In this document: piece by piece, positions 6,764 through 7,710 of the stretch
Layout: each line of letters starts with the position of its first letter
Position numbering within the stretch: the first letter of the stretch is position 1
Assembly: GCA_028868455.1 (NCBI GenBank)
Contig: JAGWUK010000127.1
Span: forward strand, 1 to 7,710
Length of the DNA: 7,710 nt
Direction of reading: 5' to 3'
From: Burkholderiales bacterium
Lineage (GTDB): Bacteria; Pseudomonadota; Gammaproteobacteria; Burkholderiales; Burkholderiaceae_D
Translations under genes and position numbers: made by a program
Notes under the pieces: generated by a model
Told to the model about the DNA's origin: nothing
Databases searched by the model: none
What the model saw: only the letters and a program-made list of their open reading frames with translations

Positions 6764-7384
6764 ATGTTCAAATCCACATCCCTCTTGCTGGCAGGCATCG
6801 CCAGCTTATTTGTAGCAAACGCCGCCACTGCTGCCGATACCGCCAACGCGATGGCGCCGCAAACGTATATGGGTCTCAATCTGGCAGTTCAGTCCAAATA
6901 CGACCTGAGTTGTGCGTCGACCAGTCCTTGTGATCGCAAGGCAAATTCAAGCGGAAAAATTTTCGGCGGCTATATGATGGCGCCGAGCCTGTTTGAAGGA
7001 GTCAATGTTTCGCAAGGCGTGGAACTGATGTACTACAAAGTCGGTAATGCCAAAGCGCTGTTCGACTCCTCCAATGGCATGCAGGCAGGCACGGGCAATA
7101 CCAAAGGTGTCGCCGCATCCTACGTTCTGCAAGCGAACTTTAACGATTTTTCCATTAACGGACGCGCCGGTGTTTCGTACGCACAGAGTAAGGTCAATTA
7201 CCTGTCGGGTGGCTCCAGCAGCGACAAATCCTTTTTCGTGCCTGTTGTTGGTCTTGGCATGCGCTACGCGATCACTCCTAACGTGACGTTGAATGCTGAC
7301 TACGATCGTCTGCCAGACCGTTTCAATGACAAGGAAAAAGGGTCCGTCAATATGTTCTCCTTGGGTGTGGGCTACAAATTCTGA
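6764..7384 (+). CDS. Small outer-membrane beta-barrel protein (porin-like/OmpA-barrel family)
   Basis: The 206-residue product begins with a classic signal peptide (MFKSTSLLLAGIASLFVANA, cleavage after ATA at 21-23). The mature part of about 183 residues consists of short alternating amphipathic strands (YMGLNLAVQS, GKIFGGYM, VELMYYKVG, INGRAGVSYAQ, VPVVGLGMRYAI, VTLNADYDRL) and ends in LGVGYKF, a terminal Phe that fits the Bam recognition signal. The size suggests an eight-strand barrel like OmpA-barrel, OmpW or opacity-type proteins; there is no peptidoglycan-binding domain. Cys50 and Cys56 are the only cysteines after the signal peptide and probably form a disulfide in an early loop. GAGG at 6755-6758 lies five bases before the ATG. 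A strong terminator follows directly, so it is a single-gene unit. It is divergent from an XRE-type regulator that may control it. The transported substrate or adhesive role is unknown. Confidence 0.88.
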   Translation: MFKSTSLLLAGIASLFVANAATAADTANAMAPQTYMGLNLAVQSKYDLSCASTSPCDRKANSSGKIFGGYMMAPSLFEGVNVSQGVELMYYKVGNAKALFDSSNGMQAGTGNTKGVAASYVLQANFNDFSINGRAGVSYAQSKVNYLSGGSSSDKSFFVPVVGLGMRYAITPNVTLNADYDRLPDRFNDKEKGSVNMFSLGVGYKF

Positions 7385-7402
7385 TAGTCGCCATTCCCTT
7401 TT

Positions 7403-7456
7403 GAAGCGGGCGGATCTGCCGGTCTCCCATTATCGGTCCGCCCCGCTTCTTTTTTT
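7403..7456 (+). terminator. Intrinsic terminator of the outer-membrane protein gene
   Basis: GAAGCGGG (7403-7410) pairs with CCCGCTTC (7442-7449). After a one-base C bulge the stem continues with CGGA (7411-7414) to TCCG (7437-7440), and CCG/CGG may extend it inward. Seven T residues follow (7450-7456). The element starts 18 bases after the stop codon. Confidence 0.88.
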
Positions 7457-7684
7457 GCAATTCATAAACTCATAGGACTGACGTACGCTTGTTCCAGCAA
7501 GATATGGCAACGAAGGTTATGCACGTCATACGATGTGCAGCCATAAGTCCCCTGGAACAGATGTGTGTCTGTCCTAGCTTACGCAAAACTGTTTTGCCGC
7601 TGTTTCGTTCCTGATTGAGCCAGCTTACTGCGCCAGTCGGCTCCGGCTACCAGCCAATGCGTATGTCGTAAGAAGGTAAAAAAA
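7457..7684. other. Non-coding stretch with nested inverted repeats and a perfect 15-base dyad
   Basis: No gene is visible here. TGTTCCAG (7490-7497) and CTGGAACA (7552-7559) are perfect inverted repeats that enclose a smaller hairpin, GCACGTC with GATGTGC around a four-base loop (7521-7538). A competing hairpin, ACAGA (7557-7561) with TCTGT (7568-7572), overlaps the outer right arm. Further right, GCAAAAC T GTTTTGC (7583-7597) is a perfect odd-centred palindrome suited to binding a dimeric regulator. The region probably holds the promoter and leader of the gene that starts near 7685. Confidence 0.4.
7583..7597. promoter_or_regulatory. Perfect 7+1+7 palindrome, operator-like
   Basis: GCAAAAC and GTTTTGC flank a single T. 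It lies about 88 bases upstream of a candidate start codon, a sensible position for an operator. It only loosely resembles known LacI-family boxes, and no regulator can be assigned. Confidence 0.35.
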
Positions 7685-7710
7685 ATGCACGCGCTGACCA
7701 GATATTTCGT
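7685..7710 (+). CDS. Possible 5' end of a gene running off the window
   Basis: ATG at 7685 follows AGAAGG (7671-7676) by eight bases, a good ribosome binding site and spacing. Only eight codons and part of a ninth remain (MHALTRYF), so neither product nor reality can be established. The preceding 230 non-coding bases and the terminator before them fit a new transcription unit starting here. Confidence 0.4.

Noticed and set aside
7583..7597. PurR or Cra binding box
   Set aside because: The half-sites resemble those boxes only partly, and the odd centre differs from the even symmetry of PurR sites.
1..7710. Mobile element, CRISPR array, toxin-antitoxin or phage defence module
   Set aside because: I saw no transposase, integrase, spaced repeats, terminal inverted repeats or paired small genes; all clear genes are ordinary chromosomal types.

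Overview
The window looks like chromosomal DNA of a betaproteobacterium, most plausibly of the family Oxalobacteraceae (Herminiimonas/Janthinobacterium/Herbaspirillum type). I base this on moderate GC content, the style of the OxyR and RimJ proteins, Gram-negative envelope proteins with clear outer-membrane signatures, and small helix-turn-helix and hypothetical proteins typical of that group. The family assignment is recognition from memory, not a search result. I see no rRNA, tRNA, insertion sequence, CRISPR array or phage gene.

Layout. (1) 28-770, + strand: a periplasmic solute-binding protein gene of the family 3 type, broken by an apparent one-base deletion in a T run near 579. (2) 940-1590, +: an uncharacterised 216-residue protein with two helical regions joined by an Ala/Pro/Thr-rich linker. 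(3) 1839-2783, +: oxyR, with every key redox residue at exactly the E. coli position. (4) 2840-3385, +: rimJ-like ribosomal-protein N-acetyltransferase, separated from oxyR by a strong hairpin. (5) 3541-5805, +: a patatin-POTRA-beta-barrel protein, i.e. a PlpD-like type Vd autotransporter. (6) 5778-6566, - strand: an XRE-type regulator whose 3' end overlaps the patatin gene tail to tail. (7) 6764-7384, +: a small secreted outer-membrane beta-barrel protein, divergent from the regulator and followed by a clear intrinsic terminator. (8) About 230 bases of structured non-coding DNA, leading to a possible gene start at 7685 that runs off the window.

How the parts fit together. The genes do not form one operon. 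Two regulatory situations stand out. OxyR is probably an independent peroxide regulator, and rimJ next to it may be read through from it. The 197-base divergent region between the XRE regulator and the outer-membrane protein carries an operator-like element (6658-6686), so the regulator may control itself and the porin-like gene; this is inference. The envelope theme (binding protein, type Vd autotransporter, beta-barrel) is notable, but the genes are probably independent units. I found nothing that amounts to a clearly new multi-gene system. The best leads are the divergent operator, the uncharacterised 216-residue protein, the type Vd autotransporter and the structured leader at the right end.
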